A stretch of DNA of 64,000 nt, taken from Ignavibacteriales bacterium. Lineage in GTDB: Bacteria; Bacteroidota; Ignavibacteria; Ignavibacteriales; Ignavibacteriaceae. Of this stretch, positions 38,090 through 46,750 are shown in pieces. Within the stretch, counting starts at the first letter, position 1. Every line of letters starts with the position of its first letter. Where the stretch lies: contig CP054182.1 of assembly GCA_015709675.1 (NCBI GenBank), positions 3,017,448-3,081,447 of the forward strand, given 5' to 3'. The notes under the pieces are model-generated. The model was given only the letters and a program-made list of their open reading frames with translations. It was not told where the DNA came from and searched no databases. The position numbers and the translations under genes were made by a program.

Positions 38090-38350
38090 CTAAAAAATCA
38101 GACGGTAGTGAAGCGTATTTCCTTCACGTTCTTTCAGGTCAGTTTTTATTTTTTTTGATGGGGGCAGTTTCATATAATAGCGCGCCAGTTCGGTTATCTT
38201 CTCAATAACTTCTTCTTCTGTATGAGCCCATGACTCACACCCCGGCAGTGTTGGTATCTCAGCATTAAAACCATCCCCTTCATTGGTGATTATTAAAGGA
38301 AGAACCACGTAATCAGTAACCTTTGGATTCTTCTCCGGCACCGGAGACAA
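38090..38350 (-). CDS. Solo HicB-like (UPF0150) protein
   Basis: A protein of up to 86 residues with the HicB/UPF0150 fold: [20 protein letters not shown], then [18 protein letters not shown] and a helix ending YYMKL. The C-terminal DNA-binding domain seen in many HicB antitoxins is missing. The first possible start is a TTG at 38350; GTG codons at 38341 and 38308 are alternatives, the last lying just after the deoC stop and giving a protein of about 72 residues. No HicA toxin gene is adjacent. The gene lies between deoC and trmH in an operon of housekeeping genes, so an orphan or retained domain is more likely than an active toxin-antitoxin pair. Confidence 0.75.
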   Translation of the reverse strand: MSPVPEKNPKVTDYVVLPLIITNEGDGFNAEIPTLPGCESWAHTEEEVIEKITELARYYMKLPPSKKIKTDLKEREGNTLHYRLIF

Positions 38351-39182
38351 TTTTCACGCTTGCACTTGCACCAATCCGGTCTGCGCCGCTTGCGATCATC
38401 GCATCTGCATCTTCTCTGGTTCTTATACCGCCTGATGCTTTAACACCGACTGCCGAACCAACCACTCTTCTCATCAGAGCGATATCACCCACGGTTGCCC
38501 CGCCTTTGGAAAATCCCGTTGAAGTTTTTACAAAGTCAGCACCCGCATCTTTGCATATTACACAAGCCTTTACTTTTTCTTCATCAGTAAGGAGTGAAGT
38601 CTCAAGAATTACTTTTGTAAGCACCCGTTTTGGTTTTGCAGCAAGCACAACCTGCTGCACATCATTAAACACATAGGAATACTCCCCCTGTTTCAGCCGG
38701 CCGACATTAATGACCATATCAATTTCCGTTGCGCCGTTTTTAATCGCCTGCTCAGCTTCAAAACGCTTTACTTCTGTGGTTGTTGCCCCTAACGGGAAAC
38801 CGATGACCGTGCAAACCTTTACTCGGGTTCCTCTGAGCATATCAGAGCAGAGAGATACAAAACCGGGATTAACGCATACCGAAGCGAATGAAAACTTTTT
38901 TGCCTCTTCGCAGAGTTTAATTACTTCTTCAGGAGTTGCATCGGGTTTCAGAAGCGTATGGTCAATATATCCGGCTATCCCCCGGTCAGGCAGCGTTTCA
39001 CCAACACCAATGCCAGCGGCAATACGCTCCGCACCGGCATCAACAATCTGACGGACAGTTTTTTCACGCGTTAGGACGTCAACTTCCCACCCTTTGCAGG
39101 AGCCGTCCGCGCAATAAAAATCACGCAGCGTCTTTTCAAGAAAAACCTGATTTATTACTCTTGATATATCTGATTCATTCAT
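38313..39182 (-). CDS. deoC: Deoxyribose-phosphate aldolase with N-terminal extension
   Basis: A 289-residue class I aldolase cleaving 2-deoxyribose 5-phosphate to glyceraldehyde 3-phosphate and acetaldehyde. The catalytic core starts near residue 70 ([12 protein letters not shown]) and includes [20 protein letters not shown], the Schiff-base region [12 protein letters not shown] and [13 protein letters not shown]. About 68 extra residues precede the core: an amphipathic-looking helix ([16 protein letters not shown]) and a CADGSC pair. Ordinary DeoC proteins are about 220 residues long. The start overlaps the folD stop by 4 nt. The extension could be a targeting or interaction segment. Confidence 0.93.
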   Translation of the reverse strand: MNESDISRVINQVFLEKTLRDFYCADGSCKGWEVDVLTREKTVRQIVDAGAERIAAGIGVGETLPDRGIAGYIDHTLLKPDATPEEVIKLCEEAKKFSFASVCVNPGFVSLCSDMLRGTRVKVCTVIGFPLGATTTEVKRFEAEQAIKNGATEIDMVINVGRLKQGEYSYVFNDVQQVVLAAKPKRVLTKVILETSLLTDEEKVKACVICKDAGADFVKTSTGFSKGGATVGDIALMRRVVGSAVGVKASGGIRTREDADAMIASGADRIGASASVKIVSGAGEESKGY

Positions 39183-40060
39183 GATACTATCTCTTTCGAA
39201 AATGCTTTCCAGGTATTGCTTAGTAACATTGCTATCGTCATAGGACCAACTCCGCCGGGGACGGGGGTGATATACGAGGCCTTAGCTGAAACCTCATCAT
39301 ACTTTACATCACCGGTAACTTTATATCCTTTCGGCAGCGATGCATCCTCAACTCTGTTTATACCGACATCAATAACGCATGCGCCTTCTTTTACCATATC
39401 TCCTGTTATAAAATCCGCCTTCCCGATTGCCGCAATAAGGATATCGGCACTGCGGGTATAATCCGCTATATTTTTAACGGCAGAGTGAACAACCGTAACA
39501 GCACAGTTGGCTCCTTCTTTTTTCTGCATCAGGATGTTAGCAATCGGCTTGCCTACGATATTGCTTCTGCCAACCACTACCGCATGCTTGCCGGAGGTTG
39601 GTATCTTATATCTGAGCAGCAGTTCATGAATTCCCGCCGGTGTGCAGGGAACCAGTGTATCCTCACCATTTACCAGTTTGCCTGTATTTACGGGATGAAA
39701 TCCGTCCACATCCTTATCCGGCGAAATGGCGCTGATAACATCCTGCTCATTCAGCCCCTTGGGCAATGGGAGCTGAACCAGAATGCCGTGTATGGTTTCA
39801 TCATGATTATATTTTTCTATAAGAGCAAGCAATTCAGACTGTGAAAGGGATGCATCCCTTTTCTCAACCACGGATTTCATCCCGATCTCAAGGCATGCTT
39901 TTGCTTTGCTGTTAACGTAAATTTCGCTCGCCGCATCACTCCCCACAAGGATCACTGCAATACCGGGTACTTTTCCGCTCTGCTGTTTTTCCGCAGCGAT
40001 TTTTCCGGCAAGTTCTTTACGAATCTGTTTTGCTGTTTCTTTTCCGTCTAATATTATCAT
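39179..40060 (-). CDS. folD: Methylenetetrahydrofolate dehydrogenase/cyclohydrolase
   Basis: A 293-residue bifunctional FolD that interconverts methylene-, methenyl- and formyl-tetrahydrofolate with NADP. Seen: [14 protein letters not shown] with the catalytic Lys, [20 protein letters not shown], the Rossmann motif [11 protein letters not shown] and [11 protein letters not shown]. Length and motifs are complete. It overlaps deoC by 4 nt and follows the ymdB-like gene after 26 nt. It supplies the folate used by ThyA, whose gene lies in another operon of the window. Confidence 0.97.
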   Translation of the reverse strand: MIILDGKETAKQIRKELAGKIAAEKQQSGKVPGIAVILVGSDAASEIYVNSKAKACLEIGMKSVVEKRDASLSQSELLALIEKYNHDETIHGILVQLPLPKGLNEQDVISAISPDKDVDGFHPVNTGKLVNGEDTLVPCTPAGIHELLLRYKIPTSGKHAVVVGRSNIVGKPIANILMQKKEGANCAVTVVHSAVKNIADYTRSADILIAAIGKADFITGDMVKEGACVIDVGINRVEDASLPKGYKVTGDVKYDEVSAKASYITPVPGGVGPMTIAMLLSNTWKAFSKEIVS

Positions 40061-40086
40061 TCTGGTATAGTCTTATGTATTCACTC

Positions 40087-40893
40087 TCAGAGCCGTGATT
40101 TTTCAAACTCCGGCAGAAGAATTCTCTCAATGAAAACCGACTTTCCGGTATCGGTATCCACTTTGCTGTATATACCGCAAAGATGCACATCATTCTGCGC
40201 TGTTTCATATTTCTGCGGTGTCTGATAAAGAAACCTGTTCACCGCCGCGACCGTTTTCATTCCGATTACCGATTCATAAGGGCCGGTCATGCCCACATCA
40301 GTTATAAACGCTGTCCCGTTTGGCAGGATTCTCTCGTCCCCGGTCTGCACATGGGTATGTGTTCCTACCACTACGGAAACCTTGCCGTCAAGAAAATGAG
40401 CGAGTGCTGTTTTTTCCGCTGTTGCCTCTGCATGGAAATCAACAAAGATGATATTGGTTTCCTGCTTCACTTTTGAGATAACCCATTCAGCTGCTCTGAA
40501 CGGACAGTCGATAGCTGCCATAAAAGTTCTTCCCTGCAGATTCATAACGGCAACTTTTTTGCCGCTTTTAGTTTCAACTATACAGTGTCCCGTGCCGTGT
40601 GTGCCGCGGGGATAATTCTGCGGGCGGAGTACATTTGCTTTTGATTTAAGGTAATCCTGTGACTGAGGCCGGTCCCATGTATGATTTCCGCCGGTAATAA
40701 CATGTGCCCCAAGTCCGAAAATTACTTCTCCTTCTTTATCCGTGCACCCTTTGCCGTCCGCGGCGTTTTCACCGTTAACAATTACCAGATCGGGTTTGTA
40801 TTTATTGAGCAGAGGGGGCATCCAGGTTCTCAGCATATCGAGACCCGGTTTTCCGATGATATCCCCTATAAACAGGATTCCTAATGTGTTCAT
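40087..40893 (-). CDS. YmdB-family metallophosphoesterase (TIGR00282)
   Basis: A 268-residue calcineurin-like phosphoesterase of the YmdB/TIGR00282 group. Metal ligands appear in GDIIGKPG, VNGENAADGKG, GGNHTWD, DFHAEATAEK and GTHTHVQTGDE. The Bacillus homologue hydrolyses 2',3'-cyclic nucleotides and affects biofilm and motility decisions; the role here is inferred only. It is the first gene of the minus-strand run ending in the ABC ATPase gene. Its start is 10-90 nt from the divergent exonuclease gene, depending on that gene's start. Confidence 0.92.
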   Translation of the reverse strand: MNTLGILFIGDIIGKPGLDMLRTWMPPLLNKYKPDLVIVNGENAADGKGCTDKEGEVIFGLGAHVITGGNHTWDRPQSQDYLKSKANVLRPQNYPRGTHGTGHCIVETKSGKKVAVMNLQGRTFMAAIDCPFRAAEWVISKVKQETNIIFVDFHAEATAEKTALAHFLDGKVSVVVGTHTHVQTGDERILPNGTAFITDVGMTGPYESVIGMKTVAAVNRFLYQTPQKYETAQNDVHLCGIYSKVDTDTGKSVFIERILLPEFEKSRL

Positions 40894-40981
40894 ATCTTAA
40901 AAAATGTTAAAAATTAATATATTTATTTTAGGGGTAACTAAAAAGAATGAGGATTATCCATTTTTTCATATTTTCCGCCCC

Positions 40982-42688
40982 ATGTTCAATTTGCATATAA
41001 AAGACGTGACTTTCTCGGTTGTGGACGTTGAGACCACCGGTTTACGCCCAACTTATGAAAGAATTATTGAAATAGGTATAGTACGTTACCGGAACGGGGA
41101 GATTATTGATTCATTTCAGTCATTTGTCAATCCCGGGCGTTCAATTTCCACCTTTATAACCAACTATACCGGCATCTCTGATGATATGGTCGAAGATGCT
41201 CCCTACTTTGAAGAGATACTGCCAAAACTTCAGGACTATTTTGATGGAACCGTTCTGGCAGGACATAATCTTCAGTTTGATATGGGTTTTATCCGGGCGG
41301 AGTTCCAAAGGGCCGGCAATCCCGGCTTCAGGCCCATTAAGGTCTGCACCCTTAAACTTGCCAGACGCATGTACCCATTCCTCAAAAGCAAAAGTCTGAG
41401 CAATGTGGCAGCGCACCTGAAAGTCCGATCAGCCGGCGCGCATAGGGCGATTTACGATGCGGAGACCACTGCCCGGGTGCTTGACCGGATGCTTAAAGCG
41501 AAAATTTCAGAAAACCCGGATTTCCGGCTGAATGATCTGATCGCGTTTGAGACAAGCGCAAAACCGACCCCGGCCCGCCTGCAGGTAAACCAGAATCTTG
41601 TGGAAACTATCAGCAGTGTTCCCGATGCTCCCGGAGTTTATTACTTTCTTGACCGCACAAATAAGCCGGTCTATATCGGTAAGGCAAAATCTCTGCGTGA
41701 CAGGCTGAAATCCTATTTCTCCGGTACCGCTCCTTCGAAAAGTAAAAAACTCTTAAGAACAGCTAAAAAACTTAAAATAGAGCCGTGCAATACCGAGCTC
41801 ACAGCATTTCTGACAGAAGCGGAAATGATAAAAGCACTTAAGCCGAAACATAACGTAATGCTTAGAGAATACGGCAATAAGTATTATCTTCGCATGAGAA
41901 GGGATATCCCCTTCCCCCGGCCGGAAATAGCAAGTTCCTTTGACTTTGACGGTAATGATTATTTCGGGCTGTTCGTCTCCCGTAAGAAGGCACAGCAGGT
42001 TCTCGAAATTATTGATAAAGCTTTTCAGCTGAGAGAGTGCAAAGAAAGTGAGCTAAAAAAAGGAAGAAGGTGTTATCTTGCGGAAATAGAACGGTGCACC
42101 GCCCCCTGTGAAAATAAGAATCAGGATCTCTACTCTGAAGAGATCCGGGCTGTTTATGATTTTCTTGAGGGTAAAAACAATGACCGTCTGTCACTTCTGA
42201 TCAGCAAAATGAAGCGCCTTTCAGACGCTCTTCTGTTTGAGCAGGCTGGTGAACTGAAAGCCGTAATTGAACTGATGCTGGCTCAGATTCATAAATCATC
42301 ACTGCTTTCAGAACCGGTGAACGCGGCAAATGTGCTGGTGCTGGTTGACGGGCAGACCGCGCAGGATTTTATACTTTTCCTCGAGGGGAAAGTATATATC
42401 AAGGACTATCTGCTGAGTGACAGCAGGGAGTTTTTTAACGCACTCGATGATTATTTTGCCGGGGTCATTCAGACATACAGCGTACCGGATGATGAAGACC
42501 TGGAAAAACTTAAAATCTGCATGAATTGGATGATAAAAAACAAAAACCAGATAAAAACCTATTATCTGAAAAATTACCGCTCAAAGGAAGAACTGTTCTC
42601 CTTAGTCAGCAAAATGAAAAAAACCGCCTCTCCCGAAGGTGAATATATATTTGATATTAAAGATGTAATAAATGAATTTGAACAGTAA
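40982..42688 (+). CDS. DnaQ-like exonuclease fused to UvrC-like GIY-YIG nuclease
   Basis: A fusion of 568 residues from the ATG at 40982; the ATG at 40904 adds 26 residues of AT-rich, unconserved sequence. Domain 1 (about 5-180) is a DEDDh exonuclease: FSVVDVETTGL, GHNLQFDMGF and HRAIYDAETT hold the acidic residues and His. Domain 2 (about 205-300) is a GIY-YIG nuclease: PGVYYFLDRTNKPVYIGKAK. Then follow a cysteine cluster CYLAEIERCTAPC and a UVR-like helix pair (about 400-435), as in UvrC, but there is no UvrC RNase H or HhH domain. It resembles the Cho/DnaQ fusions known in other phyla and probably acts in DNA repair. Confidence 0.9.
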   Translation: MFNLHIKDVTFSVVDVETTGLRPTYERIIEIGIVRYRNGEIIDSFQSFVNPGRSISTFITNYTGISDDMVEDAPYFEEILPKLQDYFDGTVLAGHNLQFDMGFIRAEFQRAGNPGFRPIKVCTLKLARRMYPFLKSKSLSNVAAHLKVRSAGAHRAIYDAETTARVLDRMLKAKISENPDFRLNDLIAFETSAKPTPARLQVNQNLVETISSVPDAPGVYYFLDRTNKPVYIGKAKSLRDRLKSYFSGTAPSKSKKLLRTAKKLKIEPCNTELTAFLTEAEMIKALKPKHNVMLREYGNKYYLRMRRDIPFPRPEIASSFDFDGNDYFGLFVSRKKAQQVLEIIDKAFQLRECKESELKKGRRCYLAEIERCTAPCENKNQDLYSEEIRAVYDFLEGKNNDRLSLLISKMKRLSDALLFEQAGELKAVIELMLAQIHKSSLLSEPVNAANVLVLVDGQTAQDFILFLEGKVYIKDYLLSDSREFFNALDDYFAGVIQTYSVPDDEDLEKLKICMNWMIKNKNQIKTYYLKNYRSKEELFSLVSKMKKTASPEGEYIFDIKDVINEFEQ

Positions 42689-42707
42689 ACAGGAAAAAAG
42701 AAATCCC

Positions 42708-45260
42708 ATGAAACCCGGCTTCATTTACTTTATTCTATGTATTTTATTTTTAAGCACAGCTGTCATCCCGCAGAATACCGGAGAACCGGAAAAAATTCTT
42801 CAGTCTGAGTATTTCGCGGTTCCTCAGCCGGTTGTTAAAAAACAGAACGGACTGAGCGAACAGATTGCCCTGCTGCTTAAGCAGACAGAAATTGATCTGG
42901 AGGCAATTGATCCGGTTACCGGCAGCCAGTCCAACCGGATATATACATCATGGAAAGAAACATCAGCATCAAGAAACGGAACATTTTCCCTGAAAAATAC
43001 CACGGGCGCTCTGGCAGAGGTATGGCTGTGTCTCTTTATAGTTTCGGATGCATTTATGCCCGTTACGGTTGAAGCAGAATCAGATGCCAGTTTCACCCTG
43101 TTTCTGAATGAAAAAGCGCTCATCACATCCAAATCCGGCTTGCCTGATTCGCTTGTCAGAAATTCGGAGAAAACCCAGCTGACCAATGGCACCCACAGGG
43201 CAGTAATCCGCTGTATCCTACCCGCTGATAATAAAGAACGAAGCATATCACTCGCGGTGAATACGGAAGAGGCATTCGCAGAGGATTTCACTTTTGCTCT
43301 GAAACCGGTTAAACGTCTTACCACGCTGCAGCTCCTTGATGATGATAAAGTCTCCTCTGCAAGTATATCCAGAAGCGGTAAATATGCTGTTGTTTCAGTC
43401 AGCCGCTATAATACCGTGAACAAAAAGACCGATTATTCACTCCGCCTTTATGATGCGCAGAGCCAGAAACTGACGGCTGTTTTTCCTCAGTCATCAGTCA
43501 TGAGCCGCCTCCGCTGGATGGCTTCACAGCCGGAAAGCTTTATATATACCGAATCAAACAGCTCAGAAACCAATATCCGCCAGTATTTTCCGGCAACGGG
43601 GAATAATCTGGTACTTTACAGAGGAATTTCAGATTTGGAATCCTATCAGATATCTGAAGACGGTAAACTGCTCTATATCCTAAAATCAGTCAGGACTAAG
43701 GAAGAAAGCAAATCATACAAGCGCTATCAAAATCCGAATGACCGCTGGCCCTGGGCTAACAGCAAAAACAAGCTTATTCTGCTTGATCTGAATTCAGGAC
43801 AGGAGCACCTGCTTGCTGATTTTGATAATTCACTTCGCCTGCATGATATATCCCCTGACGGGAAAAGACTTCTCATCAGTTTCAGTGAAGATCATTTTGA
43901 TAACAGGCCGTTTTCACGAACCTATTCAGCCGAACTGAATCCTGCCACCGGAGAAATAGATACCATCAGGGTATTTGACTGGTACCGCTCCGCGCAATAT
44001 CTCTCTGATGACGAAATCATTTATTCGGGCGGACCTTCCATGTTCGGCAAAGAGGGGGTAAATGTGCCCGACTCTCTTATTCCAAACGAATATGATACTC
44101 AGATATATCTTTATAGCATTAAAAAAGGCAGTGTCAGTCCCATTACAAAGAATTTTAATCCGGCAATAAACAGCATCTATGCAAACCAGAAAAAGAGAAT
44201 ACTGCATCTAACGGTCACGGAAGGGAGTATGCAGTTTTATTACGAGTATGATATAAAAAGCGGCAGTTTTAAGAGAGTACCTCTTGCGATTGAAGTGGTG
44301 AATGATATTTCCGTTTCTGATGCAGGACAGGTTGTATATACCGGTTCCGGTGCTACCGTGCACGAAAAAGCCTATTATTATCATAACGGAGTCTCTAAAA
44401 TACTTCATGATCCCGCGCCTCATCAGACTCAGTTTGGCAAAGGGAAAACCAAAGTGTTCAATTATACCACCCCTGCGGGTAAAAGCATTGACGGTCTTCT
44501 CTACTATCCTGTTGATTTTGATCCGGAGAAAAAATACCCCTGTATCGTAAATTATTATGGCGGCACTTCACCAGTCTCCCAGGATTTTGAAGGCCGTTAC
44601 CCAAAAAATCTCTGGACCAGCAACGGTTATTTTGTTTATGTAGTTCAGCCCTCCGGCGCAACCGGGTACGGGCAGGAGTTCTCGGCAATTCACGTGAATG
44701 ACTGGGGTAAAACCACATCCGATGAAATCATAGGCGCGGTGAATAATCTGACTGCCAGCCATGAATATATCGCAAAGGATAAAATCGGCTGTATCGGCGC
44801 CTCCTATGGAGGGTTTATGACCATGACCCTTCTCACCAGAACAGATATATTCGCGGCAGGTATCTCTCACGCAGGCATCAGTCTCCTCCCCTCCTATTGG
44901 GGTGAAGGCTACTGGGGATATCTCTATTCCGCGATTGCCACTGCTGAGAGTTACCCCTGGAACCGGAAGGATATTTATGTTGATCAGAGTCCCATTTTTC
45001 ATGCTGATAAAGTAAATACACCGCTTCTGCTTCTGCATGGCAATTCAGATACAAACGTTCCTCCGGGTGAAAGTATGCAGTTTTACACGGCACTGAAAAT
45101 ACTGGGGAAAGAAGTTGAACTGGTTGAAATTGACAAACAGGATCACCATATTCTGGAGCATGACAAGCGCGATTTCTGGACCCGGCTGATTATTGCATGG
45201 TTTGACAAACAACTCAAACGGCAGCCTGGTTATTGGGAGCACTTATTTAAGCAAAAATAA
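42708..45260 (+). CDS. Secreted S9-family prolyl oligopeptidase-like peptidase
   Basis: A protein of 850 residues from the ATG at 42708, which puts a signal peptide (MKPGFIYFILCILFLSTAV) at the very start; the ATG at 42672 is less likely because it adds a charged leader and overlaps the upstream gene. A long beta-propeller part (about 70-580) precedes an alpha/beta hydrolase domain with the nucleophile Ser699 in GASYGGFM, the acidic residue in HGNSDTNVPP and the His in KQDHHILEHD. It probably cleaves oligopeptides in the periplasm or outside the cell. The gene follows the nuclease gene by 19 nt. Confidence 0.92.
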   Translation: MKPGFIYFILCILFLSTAVIPQNTGEPEKILQSEYFAVPQPVVKKQNGLSEQIALLLKQTEIDLEAIDPVTGSQSNRIYTSWKETSASRNGTFSLKNTTGALAEVWLCLFIVSDAFMPVTVEAESDASFTLFLNEKALITSKSGLPDSLVRNSEKTQLTNGTHRAVIRCILPADNKERSISLAVNTEEAFAEDFTFALKPVKRLTTLQLLDDDKVSSASISRSGKYAVVSVSRYNTVNKKTDYSLRLYDAQSQKLTAVFPQSSVMSRLRWMASQPESFIYTESNSSETNIRQYFPATGNNLVLYRGISDLESYQISEDGKLLYILKSVRTKEESKSYKRYQNPNDRWPWANSKNKLILLDLNSGQEHLLADFDNSLRLHDISPDGKRLLISFSEDHFDNRPFSRTYSAELNPATGEIDTIRVFDWYRSAQYLSDDEIIYSGGPSMFGKEGVNVPDSLIPNEYDTQIYLYSIKKGSVSPITKNFNPAINSIYANQKKRILHLTVTEGSMQFYYEYDIKSGSFKRVPLAIEVVNDISVSDAGQVVYTGSGATVHEKAYYYHNGVSKILHDPAPHQTQFGKGKTKVFNYTTPAGKSIDGLLYYPVDFDPEKKYPCIVNYYGGTSPVSQDFEGRYPKNLWTSNGYFVYVVQPSGATGYGQEFSAIHVNDWGKTTSDEIIGAVNNLTASHEYIAKDKIGCIGASYGGFMTMTLLTRTDIFAAGISHAGISLLPSYWGEGYWGYLYSAIATAESYPWNRKDIYVDQSPIFHADKVNTPLLLLHGNSDTNVPPGESMQFYTALKILGKEVELVEIDKQDHHILEHDKRDFWTRLIIAWFDKQLKRQPGYWEHLFKQK

Positions 45261-45401
45261 GACTTCTCAGACGTTAGAATCGGTAAAAGCTATTGGTATA
45301 GTACAAGTGATTGCCGTAATTTAGTTGTTTGGGAATGTAATATTTTTTTCCGGGGGAGCAGTGTGTCAGTATTGTATGTTTAATTAATCAGAATTATCGT
45401 C

Positions 45402-46637
45402 ATGGCAAATTTGAGTCTGATCGCAGTTTTCTCTGATAACCGGGAAACAGAGAGCATCTACCTTGGAGTAGCGAACTCAACCGGCGCGAAGGTTTTATTT
45501 AAAGAAAAAAACCGGACGGCGCTTGAGTCCATGCTCGGCCTCCATTTTGATGCCGTAATCGTTGAAATCACCCAGCCAGTGATGTCGGAGATTGATTTTG
45601 TTGATCAGCTCAGCGGCCTTTTGCCCGATACACCCCTTATTGTGATATCACAGTTTTTTTATGATACCAGGGATATTGTATTCGGTGAAAAGATATCTGA
45701 CTTCATCCTTAAGCCCCTTACACTGGACAAGATGGAGGAATCCATCGGCAAAATTGCTCCCGGATTTATGCCTGCTGAAAAGGTTGCAGAAATTGTATCT
45801 GCACCTGCTGCTCCTGAACCCAGGGTTTCAAATGTCGCATATGAAGGTAAAAAGCTCTCGGTTCTGCTTGAAATGTCCCGTGACCTTAATTCAGTCAAGG
45901 ATTTTGACGATCTCCTTCACCGGATAATTGTGCTGGCAACAGACGCCCTGAATGCTGAACGGGCTACACTTTTCATTGTAGATAAGAAAAAGAAAGAACT
46001 CTGGTCAAGAACCGGCATTGGTATTGAAAAACAGGAAATTCGCTTCCCGATGGACAGAGGCATTGCCGGAGAAGTTGCCCTTTCAGGTGAAGCACAGATT
46101 ATAGATGACCCTTATTCCCATCCAAAGTTTAATAAAGAAATTGATATAAAAACCGGTTTCGTTACCCGGAATATCCTTACCCTCGCGATGAAGAATATCT
46201 CCGGAGATGTGATAGGAGTTTTCCAGATTCTGAACAAGAAAGATGGAAGCTTTACAAAGGAGGATCAGAGCTTTCTTTCAGCCATGGCAGTAAACACCGG
46301 AATCGCTCTGGAAAATGCCCTGCTCAGGGAAGAACTGAAAAAGCAGCTCGATGATGTAAAACGTGCTTATGACGAGCTTTACATTGCTCAGAATGCAATA
46401 CTGAAGGAGACCAAAATTGTCACCTATTCAGAAATTGAATCCATCATCCGGGGTCTTTCACCGGGTGAGAGCAGCAGCGAGGGTGACACAGCTAAAATCA
46501 CCAAAGAAATCCGCAGGATTTATCCCTTTGACCCTCAGCTTAAAAAATACCTTGACCAGATTGACTCTGCTAAAGGCGGAAACTCTCAGCTGATCATTGA
46601 TATCCTTGAGGAAAAGAGAAAATCACTCCTGCAGTGA
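45402..46637 (+). CDS. Pseudo-receiver plus GAF domain protein
   Basis: A 411-residue cytoplasmic protein. Residues 1-125 have a CheY-like layout (AVFSDNRETE, FDAVIVEITQPVMSEIDF, VISQFF, FILKPLTLDKM). The Asp that is normally phosphorylated is a Glu here (VIVEITQP), while the conserved Lys of the K-P pair is kept. A GAF domain (about 165-315: ERATLFIVDKKKKELWSR, GIAGEVALSGEAQII, GVFQILNKKDGSFTKED) and a coiled coil (about 315-345) follow, then a helical tail. No output domain such as a kinase or GGDEF is present. It may be a ligand-sensing adaptor with a constitutively active-like receiver. There is a 141-nt leader with no clear regulatory motif. Confidence 0.85.
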   Translation: MANLSLIAVFSDNRETESIYLGVANSTGAKVLFKEKNRTALESMLGLHFDAVIVEITQPVMSEIDFVDQLSGLLPDTPLIVISQFFYDTRDIVFGEKISDFILKPLTLDKMEESIGKIAPGFMPAEKVAEIVSAPAAPEPRVSNVAYEGKKLSVLLEMSRDLNSVKDFDDLLHRIIVLATDALNAERATLFIVDKKKKELWSRTGIGIEKQEIRFPMDRGIAGEVALSGEAQIIDDPYSHPKFNKEIDIKTGFVTRNILTLAMKNISGDVIGVFQILNKKDGSFTKEDQSFLSAMAVNTGIALENALLREELKKQLDDVKRAYDELYIAQNAILKETKIVTYSEIESIIRGLSPGESSSEGDTAKITKEIRRIYPFDPQLKKYLDQIDSAKGGNSQLIIDILEEKRKSLLQ

Positions 46638-46750
46638 TTTTATTCACATGGAAAGAAAATCTGAGGATTTTTTAAATAAATCCGCCGGATTTCTGGAACT
46701 AAACCTGCCCGGGTACGCTATAATCATCATAGAATTTATAAATAATCATT

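Noticed and set aside
38090-38350. Active HicAB toxin-antitoxin system
   Set aside because: No HicA-like small ORF is found on either side; neighbours are deoC and trmH.
40904-40981. 26-residue N-terminal extension of the DnaQ/GIY-YIG protein
   Set aside because: The stretch is very AT-rich, has no similarity to the exonuclease domain, and an ATG at 40982 fits the domain start better.
44568-45038. 156-codon minus-strand ORF opposite the S9 peptidase catalytic domain
   Set aside because: It is antisense to the catalytic domain with intact GASYGGFM; no own motif or start signal.
46688-46705. Small hairpin AAATCC-gcc-GGATTT before the M48 gene
   Set aside because: The stem is only 6 bp and no T-run follows, so a terminator or regulatory role is not supported.
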